A DNA stretch of 64,000 bases from Actinomycetota bacterium (GTDB lineage: Bacteria; Actinomycetota; Thermoleophilia; Solirubrobacterales; JACPNS01), in contig JACQZY010000003.1 of the NCBI GenBank assembly GCA_016213645.1, positions 85,214 to 149,213 on the forward strand, read 5' to 3'. The position numbers and the translations under genes were made by a program. Below, piece after piece: positions 19,368 to 27,309 of the stretch. Every line of letters begins with the position of its first letter. Position 1 is the first letter of the stretch. The notes under the pieces were generated by a model. It made no database searches. It was not told where the DNA came from and worked only from the letters and a program-made list of their open reading frames with translations.

Positions 19368-20213
19368 ATGAGTGAGCTTGTGATTCCCAAGGTTCTCGAG
19401 GGCAAGTCGGCGATCGTCACCGGCTCGGCCCGCGGTATCGGCCGCGCAACGGCCGAGATGCTGGCGGCCGCCGGCGCCAACGTGCTGATCAACGACCTCG
19501 ACGGCGACGTCGCGGAGCAGGCCAGCAGCGAGATCGACGGCAACACCGTCGCCTTCGGTGGCGACCTGACCGCCGGCGGCACGCCCGACGCCCTGGTCAA
19601 GAAGGCGGTCGACGAGTTCGGCCAGCTCGACATCCTGATCAACAACGCCGGTTACACGTGGGACGGCCCGGTGCACAAGATCACCGACGACCAGTGGAAC
19701 GCGATGATCGCAATCCACCTGACCGCACCGTTCGAGATGATTCGCGCCGCCGCGCCGCACTTCCGCGAGCCGGCCAAGGCCGAGCGCGCCGAAGGCAAAG
19801 AGGTATTCCGCAAGATCGTCAACGTGTCGTCGACCTCGGGCATGTTCGGCAACGCCGGACAGGCCAACTACGCCGCCGGCAAGCTCGGCGTCGTCGGTCT
19901 GACCAAGACGATCGCCAAGGAGTGGGGCCAGTTCAAGGTCAACGTCAACTCCGTGGCGTTCGGCTTTGTGGAGACGCGTCTGACGGCCGCCAAGGAGACC
20001 GCCGAGACGATCGAGAAGGACGGCGAGCAGATTCAGTTGGGCATCCCCGAGCAGATGCGCCAGATGGCCGCGATGCTGATCCCGCTGGGCCGCGCCGCCA
20101 CCCCGGAAGAGGCCGCCGCACCGGTCTTCTTCCTGGCGAGCCCGTTCTCCAACTACGTGCACGGCCAGGTGCTCAACGTCACCGGCGGCATGTTCGGCGG
20201 TATGGCCTTCTAG
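19368..20213 (+). CDS. Short-chain dehydrogenase/reductase (FabG-like)
   Basis: A 281-residue SDR. The cofactor motif is TGSARGIGRA near residue 18, NNAGYTW near 90, and the catalytic Ser plus YxxxK appear as NVSSTSGMFGNAGQANYAAGK. It probably reduces or oxidises a 3-oxo/3-hydroxyacyl thioester with NAD(P)H, given the acyl-CoA dehydrogenase upstream, but substrates vary in this family. Translation starts at ATG 19368 (MSELVIPKVLEGK). The 230 bases before it contain a GCCGGA/TCCGGC dyad at 19258-19274 and no gene. Its stop codon lies inside a perfect 14-bp inverted repeat. Confidence 0.87.
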   Translation: MSELVIPKVLEGKSAIVTGSARGIGRATAEMLAAAGANVLINDLDGDVAEQASSEIDGNTVAFGGDLTAGGTPDALVKKAVDEFGQLDILINNAGYTWDGPVHKITDDQWNAMIAIHLTAPFEMIRAAAPHFREPAKAERAEGKEVFRKIVNVSSTSGMFGNAGQANYAAGKLGVVGLTKTIAKEWGQFKVNVNSVAFGFVETRLTAAKETAETIEKDGEQIQLGIPEQMRQMAAMLIPLGRAATPEEAAAPVFFLASPFSNYVHGQVLNVTGGMFGGMAF

Positions 20214-20231
20214 GAAGTCCTAGAAGGCCAT
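20202..20231. repeat. Perfect 14-bp inverted repeat across a stop codon
   Basis: Arms ATGGCCTTCTAGGA (20202-20215) and TCCTAGAAGGCCAT (20218-20231) are exactly complementary around AG. The left arm encodes the last residues and stop of the SDR, and the right arm mirrors them. No T-run follows directly; a separate terminator lies about 50 bases further on. Confidence 0.85.
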
Positions 20232-20283
20232 TGATCGATTCCCGGCCGGAGCGCAAGTGCGCCGGTCCGGGCAAAGATGCGTG

Positions 20284-20320
20284 AAAACCCGGTCGCCCTT
20301 TGCGGCCGGGTTTTTGCTTT
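20284..20320 (+). terminator. Intrinsic terminator after the SDR gene
   Basis: AAAACCCGGTCGC pairs with TGCGGCCGGGTTTT across a short loop and runs into TTTTTGCTTTTTC. A-rich on the left and T-rich on the right, so it may work in both directions. It ends the SDR transcript before the AbiE region. Confidence 0.85.
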
Positions 20321-20428
20321 TTCAGGGAGTCGAGCCGGCAAAACCCGCACCTCGAACAGGCAGGCGAGCGCTCCCAGCAGGCGCTTGTCGCGTGTGGTGT
20401 TGATTGGTTGATCCGTTCGGGCCAGGGG

Positions 20429-21325
20429 CTAGATGATCCATCGCTTCTGATCTGGCGACCAGAAATTCAGGCTTGAGTTCTCGTCCTCGATCAAAGGGTC
20501 GAGAAAGCTTGTGACATCTTGCAGTAGTTCATTCCAGATTTCCGGGGGCGGTGCGAGGTACGACATGCGCTCCAGCATCGCTGCGTACGACGCCTGCCTG
20601 TCTGGCATTCCGTCTAACGCTTGGCGCAGCGGTACGAGAGGTTGTCCACGATTCTTGGCAACCGCCACGATGTCGTCGCGAAGCAGCTCCGCCTTGATCG
20701 AATGAAGTCGACCAGCGACCCAAAGGTCGGCGAAATCACGGTCCCGAGTATTCGCCGCACCTCTCTGCATTACGGTCACGACCTTTTCCGCAAGGTTGAG
20801 CGAGAGCGGATACGCCATGACATCGACGCCCGCGCGATCTACCACCGAATTGATTGTGATGACCTCGGAGCCTCCAGTGTCGCCGAACGATAAATCCAGG
20901 GACAGAGGGATAACCGCCTTTCCCAAATGTCCCGTTGTTTTGCATCTGACTCCGTGATATTCACGGTCCTCCCTCATGATCTCGGTGTGAAGAGAGTCCG
21001 CGTCGAAAACAATTCCGTCGTGCGGATCTGGTTCCAGACGCAAGATGCGGGCAACTGTGCTGGTCACGAGTTCCAAATCGTTGTCTAGCCCGCGGGCAGA
21101 GAAATCCCCATCCCTGGTCATTTGGCGAATGCCGTTGGCTGCCATAAGCATTCCGCCCTTCAGCACCAGACGATTCGCGTAGGGCGAGATGGCGAGTCTG
21201 CGAAGAAAAGATTCCGTGCCGTAGACCACCAGTAGACCCTGCGTGTTGCCGCCGTACTCGGCCTTCGCCCTCGATCTAAGGGATTGAAATGCCTCGGCCG
21301 CGATCGCATCGAGTGGCTTGCTCAA
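20429..21325 (-). CDS. abiEii: AbiEii-type nucleotidyltransferase toxin
   Basis: A 298-residue member of the AbiEii/AbiGii toxin family (DUF1814, nucleotidyltransferase fold). The signature pieces are LVLKGGMLMAANGIRQMTRDGDFSARG, here split as KGGMLM (about residues 56-61) and TRDGDFSARG (about 69-78), plus a Lys-containing LSLNLAEKVVTVMQRG segment. Type IV AbiE systems block growth during phage infection; relatives add pyrimidines to tRNA acceptor ends. It overlaps the antitoxin gene by ATGA. Third-position GC looks lower than in neighbouring genes, suggesting transfer. Confidence 0.87.
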   Translation of the reverse strand: MSKPLDAIAAEAFQSLRSRAKAEYGGNTQGLLVVYGTESFLRRLAISPYANRLVLKGGMLMAANGIRQMTRDGDFSARGLDNDLELVTSTVARILRLEPDPHDGIVFDADSLHTEIMREDREYHGVRCKTTGHLGKAVIPLSLDLSFGDTGGSEVITINSVVDRAGVDVMAYPLSLNLAEKVVTVMQRGAANTRDRDFADLWVAGRLHSIKAELLRDDIVAVAKNRGQPLVPLRQALDGMPDRQASYAAMLERMSYLAPPPEIWNELLQDVTSFLDPLIEDENSSLNFWSPDQKRWII

Positions 21326-21939
21326 CTGAGAATCGCCTCAATAGCGGGAGCAAGCGGGCGAGTTCCGCCGATCTGACGCGCGAGGTCCATCAGGTAACCA
21401 GGCTTGGCGCTTGGCCTGTCCATGTAGCGCCGAAGTGCATGCAGTCCCACGTCGCGTCCAACCCACCTGGCCATGCGAAGGGAGTCGATCACGGACCGTT
21501 CCGCCGAGTAAATCCAGAACGGCTCACCGACATCAGTTGTTACCCGCACGCGATCGATGTCGAATGTCTTTGCGTTGAAGACGTGTACCTTGGTCGCTGG
21601 GGCGGATATCCGCGGCTTCCACGCTCCGCGAGGAATCGCAATGTGGATCGAGCTGGGAATCTCGTCTGTCAGGTCCCAATACGACAGGGCTGAATTCAGG
21701 CAGACCGTCGCCCCTGGTGCCCTTGCTGAAACCAAGGCGAGCTCTGACAGCATCCCCAGTCCTCCCCCCGGAAGCTGAAGTATGCCCCTCGACGGCGATT
21801 CAAGCATTCCGTCGGTGAGCAGACGATGCAGTGTGGTTCGGGAAAAACCGGCGGTAATCGCTTCCGACACGCCAAATGGGCGGTCGCCGAACTTTTGATT
21901 CAGCGTTTCAATTGCAGAAGTTGGGCCTTTTTCGCGCAT
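21322..21939 (-). CDS. abiEi: AbiEi-type antitoxin / transcriptional regulator
   Basis: A 205-residue protein. The N-terminal winged-helix part (FGVSEAITAGFSRTTLHRLL then DGMLESPSRGILQLPGG) is the DNA-binding domain of AbiEi antitoxins. The rest (VCLNSALSYWDLTDEIPSSI, then SAERSVIDSLRMARWVG) is the DUF2204-like antitoxin body. It neutralises AbiEii without complex formation and autorepresses the operon. ATG 21939 is chosen; ATG 21951 and TTG 21957 are also in frame. The upstream DNA is unusually AT-rich, with TATGAT a few bases before the start, so a leaderless message is possible. Confidence 0.84.
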   Translation of the reverse strand: MREKGPTSAIETLNQKFGDRPFGVSEAITAGFSRTTLHRLLTDGMLESPSRGILQLPGGGLGMLSELALVSARAPGATVCLNSALSYWDLTDEIPSSIHIAIPRGAWKPRISAPATKVHVFNAKTFDIDRVRVTTDVGEPFWIYSAERSVIDSLRMARWVGRDVGLHALRRYMDRPSAKPGYLMDLARQIGGTRPLAPAIEAILS

Positions 21940-22138
21940 GGTATAAATCATACACAAGTTTGATACTTATGTGTAGTTTTTATTCCGTCTTCCTATGTGT
22001 CCGAGATCCGGAAAGGAAAGCCATCCGAATCCGCTGACTGCAAGGTGCGTCCAAATGCCCGATCGCCCACACACACCCCCCATGCGAGCGAGCTGATCGA
22101 GCATCCGCGTCCGCGTCCGCGCGTACCGTGTAGCGACC

Positions 22139-23044
22139 GTGCGCGACGAGATCGTCACTCAGACAATCAGTGAACCGCTGTCCGGCGGTTCGCCGGGGGC
22201 GACCGTCACGCTGCGGCCGCTGCGCTGCGGAGAAATACTGGCTCCACCGGGGTTTTTGCGCCTTGATGACGGCGTGGCCGGCAAGGCGCGGGCCGTCGGG
22301 CTGGGCATAGGTGAGCGCCAGAAGGTCTGGATTCCGTTGCCGACGTTTCTGGTGGAACACCCCACCGCCGGGCACGTGCTGATCGACACCGGTCCCCCGG
22401 CCTCGGCCGCGCACGACATCAAGGCGGCGTTCGGTCGCCTGGGAGCGGCGATTTACACGCTGCGCATGAAGCCGGAAGATGCAGTCGCGACACAACTGCG
22501 GGCGCATGGGGTTGACCCGCGCAGCATTAAGACAGTCGTGCTCACGCATCTTCACCTTGACCACGCCGGTTCGATCAGCGAATTTCCCCACGCGCGTTTC
22601 ATCACCACAACGCGCGAATGGGCAAGTGCGCACGGCCCGCGAGGGTTTCAACGCGGTTACATCAAACGCCAGTTCGACCACGCGTTCGACTACAAGCTGA
22701 TCAACTACGACGCGCCTGAGATCAACTCGTTCGCCAGTTTCGGACGTGCCTTTGATCTCTTCGGCGACGGATCGATCACGCTTGTGTCCACCCCGGGCCA
22801 TAGTGCCGGGCATCAGTCGGTGGTGCTTCGCATGGGCGGACGCGAAGCGCTGCTCTGCGGCGACGCCGCCTACCTAAAGCAAACAATCAGCGACGGTCGA
22901 CGTCCGTTGATTCTGCACGACGAACACAACTTCAAGCGCTCGCTGCGCGAGATTCGCGGCTATATGCAGATCACGCCAAGCGCGTTGGTCGTACCGGGCC
23001 ACGACCCCGAGGCCTGGTCGCGGCTGGACGCGTTTTACGATTGA
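22139..23044 (+). CDS. MBL-fold hydrolase, lactonase-like
   Basis: A 301-residue metallo-beta-lactamase-fold protein. The di-metal motif is VLTHLHLDHAGSI, with a further His in TPGHSAGHQ, an Asp in LCGDAAY and a final His in VVPGHDPEAW. The HLHLDHAG form and length resemble N-acyl-homoserine lactonases and related lactonases, but the substrate is not decided by these motifs. The start is GTG 22139. Its 3' end overlaps the convergent plsC-like gene by ten bases. The 180 bases upstream, shared with the AbiE promoter, show no other gene. Confidence 0.82.
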   Translation: MRDEIVTQTISEPLSGGSPGATVTLRPLRCGEILAPPGFLRLDDGVAGKARAVGLGIGERQKVWIPLPTFLVEHPTAGHVLIDTGPPASAAHDIKAAFGRLGAAIYTLRMKPEDAVATQLRAHGVDPRSIKTVVLTHLHLDHAGSISEFPHARFITTTREWASAHGPRGFQRGYIKRQFDHAFDYKLINYDAPEINSFASFGRAFDLFGDGSITLVSTPGHSAGHQSVVLRMGGREALLCGDAAYLKQTISDGRRPLILHDEHNFKRSLREIRGYMQITPSALVVPGHDPEAWSRLDAFYD

Positions 23045-23838
23045 TCGTCTTCGTCGTCCGGCGATTCGACGACCGCGCGCGCCGCGACGTTCCCAGGTAG
23101 CTCGCCGGTGCGTTCACGTTCGCGGCGACGCCAAGCCGGTTCCAGTTTCGCGTCCAGCTCGTAAAACATCTCGGTCACGCGAGAAAAGATCGTGCGAGCC
23201 GCCTCGATCTGCTGCTCGCGAGTGGGTTCTTCGATCTTGTCGAAGATCAACGGACGCCCGTACTGCACGGTGACCTTGGGGAAGCCGTGCCGTTTGTAGT
23301 CGCGCAGGAACTGCGAGCCGTAGATCGCGATCGGTACAACCGGCACGCCGGTCGTGAGCGCGAGTATGCCCGGGCCGCGCTTAGCGGTCTTCGGGTAGTA
23401 ATTGCGCGATCGGCCGCCCTCGGCGTATAGCTGCACCACGCCGCCGCGCTGCACGATCGCGCGGGCAGACGCAAACGCTTCGTCATCGCCCTTGCCGCGC
23501 ATCACCGGAAACACGCCGCCGTGCGAGAACACAAAGTCCATCGGCGGTTTGAAAAGCTGCGACTTGCCCATGAACTGGATTTTGCGGCGCAGGCAGATGC
23601 CGCAGTAGAAGTGATCGATGAAGCTGAAGTGGTTGGGTACCAGGATCACGCCGCCCGAGGCGGGCACGTTTTGCGGGTCGATCGAGGTAACGCGATCCAG
23701 CGCCCCGTAAATACCCGTCGTCGTGAAACGGACGGCGTCGTACATCACGCTGGGTTTGTTCTCGCGCACACGCCTGTGGTACTTGGCCATCGCCTGCGTG
23801 CCACGCGGGTCGATGTACACCTGTTTTTTCATCGCCAT
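23035..23838 (-). CDS. 1-acyl-sn-glycerol-3-phosphate acyltransferase (PlsC family)
   Basis: A 267-residue acyltransferase. The HX4D catalytic motif is NHFSFIDHF (about residues 70-78), block III is LYAEGGRSRNY, and block IV is VPVVPIAIYG. It acylates a lysophospholipid, most simply lysophosphatidate to phosphatidate, at the membrane. Starts at 23838 or 23832 follow the glpK stop by only seven bases or so; longer readings overlap glpK. The C-terminus is acidic (SPDDEDDQS). It is the third gene of a GT2-glpK-plsC run, so glycerol phosphorylation and glycerolipid acylation are co-transcribed. Confidence 0.87.
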   Translation of the reverse strand: MAMKKQVYIDPRGTQAMAKYHRRVRENKPSVMYDAVRFTTTGIYGALDRVTSIDPQNVPASGGVILVPNHFSFIDHFYCGICLRRKIQFMGKSQLFKPPMDFVFSHGGVFPVMRGKGDDEAFASARAIVQRGGVVQLYAEGGRSRNYYPKTAKRGPGILALTTGVPVVPIAIYGSQFLRDYKRHGFPKVTVQYGRPLIFDKIEEPTREQQIEAARTIFSRVTEMFYELDAKLEPAWRRRERERTGELPGNVAARAVVESPDDEDDQS

Positions 23839-23845
23839 CGTCTGG

Positions 23846-25345
23846 TTACTCGCTTTCGCCTTCTCCGCCGGTCGGCGTACCGCGACCGCGCGCGGCATGC
23901 ACCGTGGCGGCCCATTCGTCCAGCAGGGCCGCCCGGCGTGATTCTGGCATCCCGGGTTCGTATCGCACGTCCTCGCGCCAGAGTCGCGAGACCTCGTCAG
24001 CGCTCCACGCGCCCGTCGCCACCCCGGCCAGCAGGCCCGCGCCGTACGCAGTCGTTTCAGTGACCTCCGGCACCACCACCGGCACTCCCAGAACGTCGGC
24101 CTGAAACTGCATCAGCCAAGTGTTCGCCACGGCGCCGCCGTCGGCGTGCAACTCCGTCAGATCGGGGCCGCCCGCGCCGCGCATCGCGGTCACGGCGTCG
24201 GCGGTTTGGTAAGCGATCGCCTCAAGCGCGGCGCGGGCCAGATGCGCCCGCGTGGTGCCGCGCGTCAATCCCATGATCGCGCCGTGCGCGTGGGGGTCCC
24301 AGTGGGGTGAGCCCAGGCCGGTCAGCGCCGGTACGAAGTAAACGCCGTCGTTGGACTTCAGCGACGCCGCCAGGCGCTCGCTCTCCCCCGCCGCGCCGAT
24401 GATGCCCAAACCGTCGCGCAGCCACTGCACGGCCGCGCCGGCCACGAAAACGCTGGCCTCCAGCGCGTAGGAAACCGCTTCGCCGTCGCCCCAGGCAACG
24501 GTCGTAAGCAACCCTTCGGTCGGCGGCGGAGGTTTGGATCCAACATTCAGCAGTACGAAGCTGCCGGTGCCGTAGGTGTTCTTCGCCAGCCCGGGGCGCG
24601 TGCACGCCTGTCCAAAAAGCGCGGCCTGCTGATCGCCGGCGATACCCGCCAGCGGCACGCTCGCGCCGCCAAAGATCGACGGGTCGGTTTGCCCGAACAC
24701 GCCCTGCGACGGCAGCACCTCCGGCAGCGAGGCGCGGTCCACGCCAAAGCGCGCGCAGAGTTCTTCGTCCCAGTCCAGCCGCGCGATGTCAAAAAGCATC
24801 GTGCGCGAGGCGTTCGTGTAATCGGTTACGTGCCGGCCGGTCAGCTTGAAGGCCAACCATGAGTCGATCGTGCCGAAACAGATCTCCCGGGGCGGCCGCT
24901 CGCGCAGGCCGGGCACGTTTTCCAGCAGCCACTCAATCTTGGTGGCAGAGAAGTACGGGTCCAGCGTCAGGCCGGTGCGGGCGCGCACCAATTGCTGCAA
25001 ACCTTCGGCGGCAAGCTGTTCGCAACGCGCCGTTGTGCGGCGGTCCTGCCAGACGATCGCCGGAGCCAGCGGTTCGCCGGTTGCGCGATCCCATACCACG
25101 ACAGTCTCGCGCTGATTGGTGATGCCTACGCCGCGCAGATCCGGCCCGCGCGCGCCGGCGGCCTCCAACGCTTCGTGCGCCACCGCCGCGGTGACTTCCC
25201 AGATTTCGGCGGCGTCGTGCTCCACCCATCCTGGCCGCGGAAAGTGCTGCGTGAACTCGCGGCTTCGACGGGCCGACACCCGCCCTTCGTCGTCGATCAG
25301 CAATGCCGTACTGCCCGTCGTGCCCTGGTCGAGCGACAGAATCAC
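23846..25345 (-). CDS. glpK: Glycerol kinase
   Basis: A 499-residue FGGY-family kinase. The N-terminal phosphate motif LDQGTTGSTALLID, the glycerol-binding segment WQDRRTTARCEQLA, FGTIDSWLAFKLTG, the IAGDQQAALFGQ region and the C-terminal ADGGAVANTWLMQFQADVLG segment all match GlpK. It makes sn-glycerol 3-phosphate from glycerol and ATP. Translation starts at GTG 25345, overlapping the GT2 stop by GTGA, and is followed within ten bases by the PlsC-like gene. The setting suggests lipid synthesis rather than a classic glp catabolic regulon; no glpF or glpD is adjacent. Confidence 0.93.
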   Translation of the reverse strand: MILSLDQGTTGSTALLIDDEGRVSARRSREFTQHFPRPGWVEHDAAEIWEVTAAVAHEALEAAGARGPDLRGVGITNQRETVVVWDRATGEPLAPAIVWQDRRTTARCEQLAAEGLQQLVRARTGLTLDPYFSATKIEWLLENVPGLRERPPREICFGTIDSWLAFKLTGRHVTDYTNASRTMLFDIARLDWDEELCARFGVDRASLPEVLPSQGVFGQTDPSIFGGASVPLAGIAGDQQAALFGQACTRPGLAKNTYGTGSFVLLNVGSKPPPPTEGLLTTVAWGDGEAVSYALEASVFVAGAAVQWLRDGLGIIGAAGESERLAASLKSNDGVYFVPALTGLGSPHWDPHAHGAIMGLTRGTTRAHLARAALEAIAYQTADAVTAMRGAGGPDLTELHADGGAVANTWLMQFQADVLGVPVVVPEVTETTAYGAGLLAGVATGAWSADEVSRLWREDVRYEPGMPESRRAALLDEWAATVHAARGRGTPTGGEGESE

Positions 25346-26088
25346 GGGGCGGCCTCCGCCGGCGAAGCCGCCGCCCGCGGCTTTGCCGTCGCCCGGTAAA
25401 CGCGCAGAAAGTCGCGAAGCTGTCGACCGCGGTGGATAAAACCGCGCAGCGTCTTGCCGGTGGCGCGATGCGCGAGGTCGAGCTCGATCTCACGCACGCG
25501 CAGGCCTGACCGCACGGCGTCGACGGTCATTCCGATCTCCATTCCGAAGCCGTCGCGAAACGGCGCAACGGCCTCCAGCGCTTCGTACGAAAGCGCGCGC
25601 TGACCGCTGATCGGCGCTGAGGTGTCCAGACCGCAGCGGCGTTCGATCGCCCAGTGGGCAAAGCCCAGGGCCAGGCCGAATCCACCACCCACGCGTCGCG
25701 CGAAAGCGGCCACGGCCACATCGGCCTCGCCGGCGGCGACTGCCTCGGCCAGCGGCGCGAGCCGCGCCGCGCTGTCGGCCAGGTCGGCATCCGCCAGCAG
25801 AACGACCGGCAGACCCGTCGGCGGCCCGTCGGCCAGCGCCCGCGCCGCGGCAAGCGACGCGGCCTGACCTTTGCCCTGGTGATGACCCGCACCGACCACC
25901 ACCGCACCGGCTTCACGCGCCACGGCGGCGGTGTCGTCTTCCGAACCGTCATCGGCCACGACGACGGTCGCACCGGTGAACACCTCGTGCAAGGCCGCGA
26001 CGGTTCCGGCGATGCGGTCGGCTTCGTTGCGCGCCGCCACGATCACGTGGCCCACCATCGGGCTGGACGTTTTGCGAGATTCCGTCAT
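25342..26088 (-). CDS. GT2 family glycosyltransferase
   Basis: A 248-residue GT-A glycosyltransferase: HVIVAARNEADRI at the start, VVADDGSEDDT for nucleotide binding, and LLADADLADS as the DxD-like metal site. It has no membrane helices. The C-terminal helix is basic (HRGRQLRDFLRVYRAT). Acceptor and sugar are unknown, but being co-operonic with glycerol kinase and a PlsC-like enzyme suggests a glycerol- or lipid-linked acceptor. ATG 26088 and ATG 26058 are both plausible starts; residues further upstream in the frame are not protein-like. Confidence 0.8.
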   Translation of the reverse strand: MTESRKTSSPMVGHVIVAARNEADRIAGTVAALHEVFTGATVVVADDGSEDDTAAVAREAGAVVVGAGHHQGKGQAASLAAARALADGPPTGLPVVLLADADLADSAARLAPLAEAVAAGEADVAVAAFARRVGGGFGLALGFAHWAIERRCGLDTSAPISGQRALSYEALEAVAPFRDGFGMEIGMTVDAVRSGLRVREIELDLAHRATGKTLRGFIHRGRQLRDFLRVYRATAKPRAAASPAEAAP

Positions 26089-26149
26089 CAGACCGGATAT
26101 GGTGCCATCTGTCCGGGACGCCCGTGAGCGATTCGGCCACCAAGCGAAC

Positions 26150-26362
26150 ATGAGCGAGATCGAAGCGCACATAACAGGCACCGTCTGGAAGATCGAGGTC
26201 AAGCCGGGTGACGAGATCGCCGAGGGCGACACCGTCGTGATTCTCGAATCGATGAAGATGGAGATGCCGGTCGAGTCCGAAGACGATGGCGTCGTTAAAG
26301 AAGTGCTCTGCGCCGAGGGCCAGGCGGTTGCCGAGGGCGACCCGCTTGTAGTGCTCGAGTAG
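26150..26362 (+). CDS. Stand-alone biotin carrier protein (TB7.3-like)
   Basis: A 70-residue biotinyl domain. The biotinylation site is Lys36 in LESMKMEMPV, flanked by the hallmark VKPGDEIAEGD and EGQAVAEGDPL turns. Size and sequence resemble mycobacterial biotinylated protein TB7.3. It would be biotinylated by BirA and carry CO2 for an acyl-CoA carboxylase, or serve a decarboxylase. It is 24 bases upstream of a methylmalonyl-CoA-decarboxylase-like crotonase and about 1 kb upstream of bioF, so carrier and cofactor supply are neighbours. Confidence 0.9.
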   Translation: MSEIEAHITGTVWKIEVKPGDEIAEGDTVVILESMKMEMPVESEDDGVVKEVLCAEGQAVAEGDPLVVLE

Positions 26363-26386
26363 CGAGCGGCGCCGGAACGGAACAAC

Positions 26387-27205
26387 ATGCCCGACGGCAA
26401 AGGATCTGCCGGCGAACGCCCACTGGCCGACGGCAAACTGCTCTACGACGAGCCGGCCGAACAGGTCGCCCGGTTGCGCATCGCCAACCCCGAGAAGCGC
26501 GGCGCGCTGGACCATCAGATTCTCGACGCGATCTCGCACGAAGTACCGCTGATCCAGGCCCGGTGCCTGATCATCACCGGCACCGGACCGGTCTTCAGCG
26601 CCGGGTACGACATCGGCGGACTGCCTGAGGACGGCTTTTCCGAGGCGGCCGAGAAGCTCGTCGCCCACCCTTTCACCGAGGCGATCACCGCGATCGAGAA
26701 TTTCCCGTACCCAACGATCGCGGCGCTCAACGGCCACACGATCGGCGGCGGACTGGAGCTGGCGCTTTCGTGCGATTTGCGCGTCTGCGCCGACGGCGCG
26801 AAGCTGGGAATGCCGCCGGCCAAGCTGGGCCTGGTCTACAGCCACGCGGGACTGGACAAGTTCATCCAGACGATCGGACCCGCACGCACCAGCGAGTTGT
26901 TCTACAGCGCGATCAACATCGACGCCGCGAAGGCGCTCTCCTGGGGATTGGTGAATGACGTCCGCGAACCGGATGCGGTCGGCGAAGCCACGCTCACGTT
27001 GGCCGCGACGATCGCCGCCAACGCGCCGCTGAGCCTGGCAGGCAACAAGCGCGTGATCCGCACGCTGATGGCACACGCGCCGATCAACCCCGAGATCGAG
27101 GCGGAGCTTGTGGAACTGCGCCGCGAGTGCTTTCTCAGCGAGGACTTTCGCGAGGGCGTGCGAGCGTTTGCGGAGAAGCGGTCGCCCCAATGGCGCGGCC
27201 GTTGA
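26387..27205 (+). CDS. Crotonase, methylmalonyl-CoA decarboxylase-like
   Basis: A 272-residue crotonase. The first catalytic Glu is kept (GGGLELALSCD), but at the second position PE is replaced by PP (GMPPAKLGLVYSHAG). The LGLVYSHAG segment resembles LGVPYNLVG of E. coli methylmalonyl-CoA decarboxylase (ScpB/YgfG), including the Tyr. Decarboxylation of methylmalonyl-CoA, or a related reaction, is therefore more likely than hydration. Its immediate neighbour is the biotin carrier, with which it is probably co-transcribed. It ends in the usual FAEKRSPQWRGR tail. Confidence 0.78.
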   Translation: MPDGKGSAGERPLADGKLLYDEPAEQVARLRIANPEKRGALDHQILDAISHEVPLIQARCLIITGTGPVFSAGYDIGGLPEDGFSEAAEKLVAHPFTEAITAIENFPYPTIAALNGHTIGGGLELALSCDLRVCADGAKLGMPPAKLGLVYSHAGLDKFIQTIGPARTSELFYSAINIDAAKALSWGLVNDVREPDAVGEATLTLAATIAANAPLSLAGNKRVIRTLMAHAPINPEIEAELVELRRECFLSEDFREGVRAFAEKRSPQWRGR

Positions 27206-27309
27206 GCCGCCGACCGGACGATTGCGCATGAATGCAGCGATTTCCCGGCCACTCCGTCCGCTGAATGGCGTAGGTTTCCCATTGATCTGACCTGCCGTGG
27301 GGACGGGCG

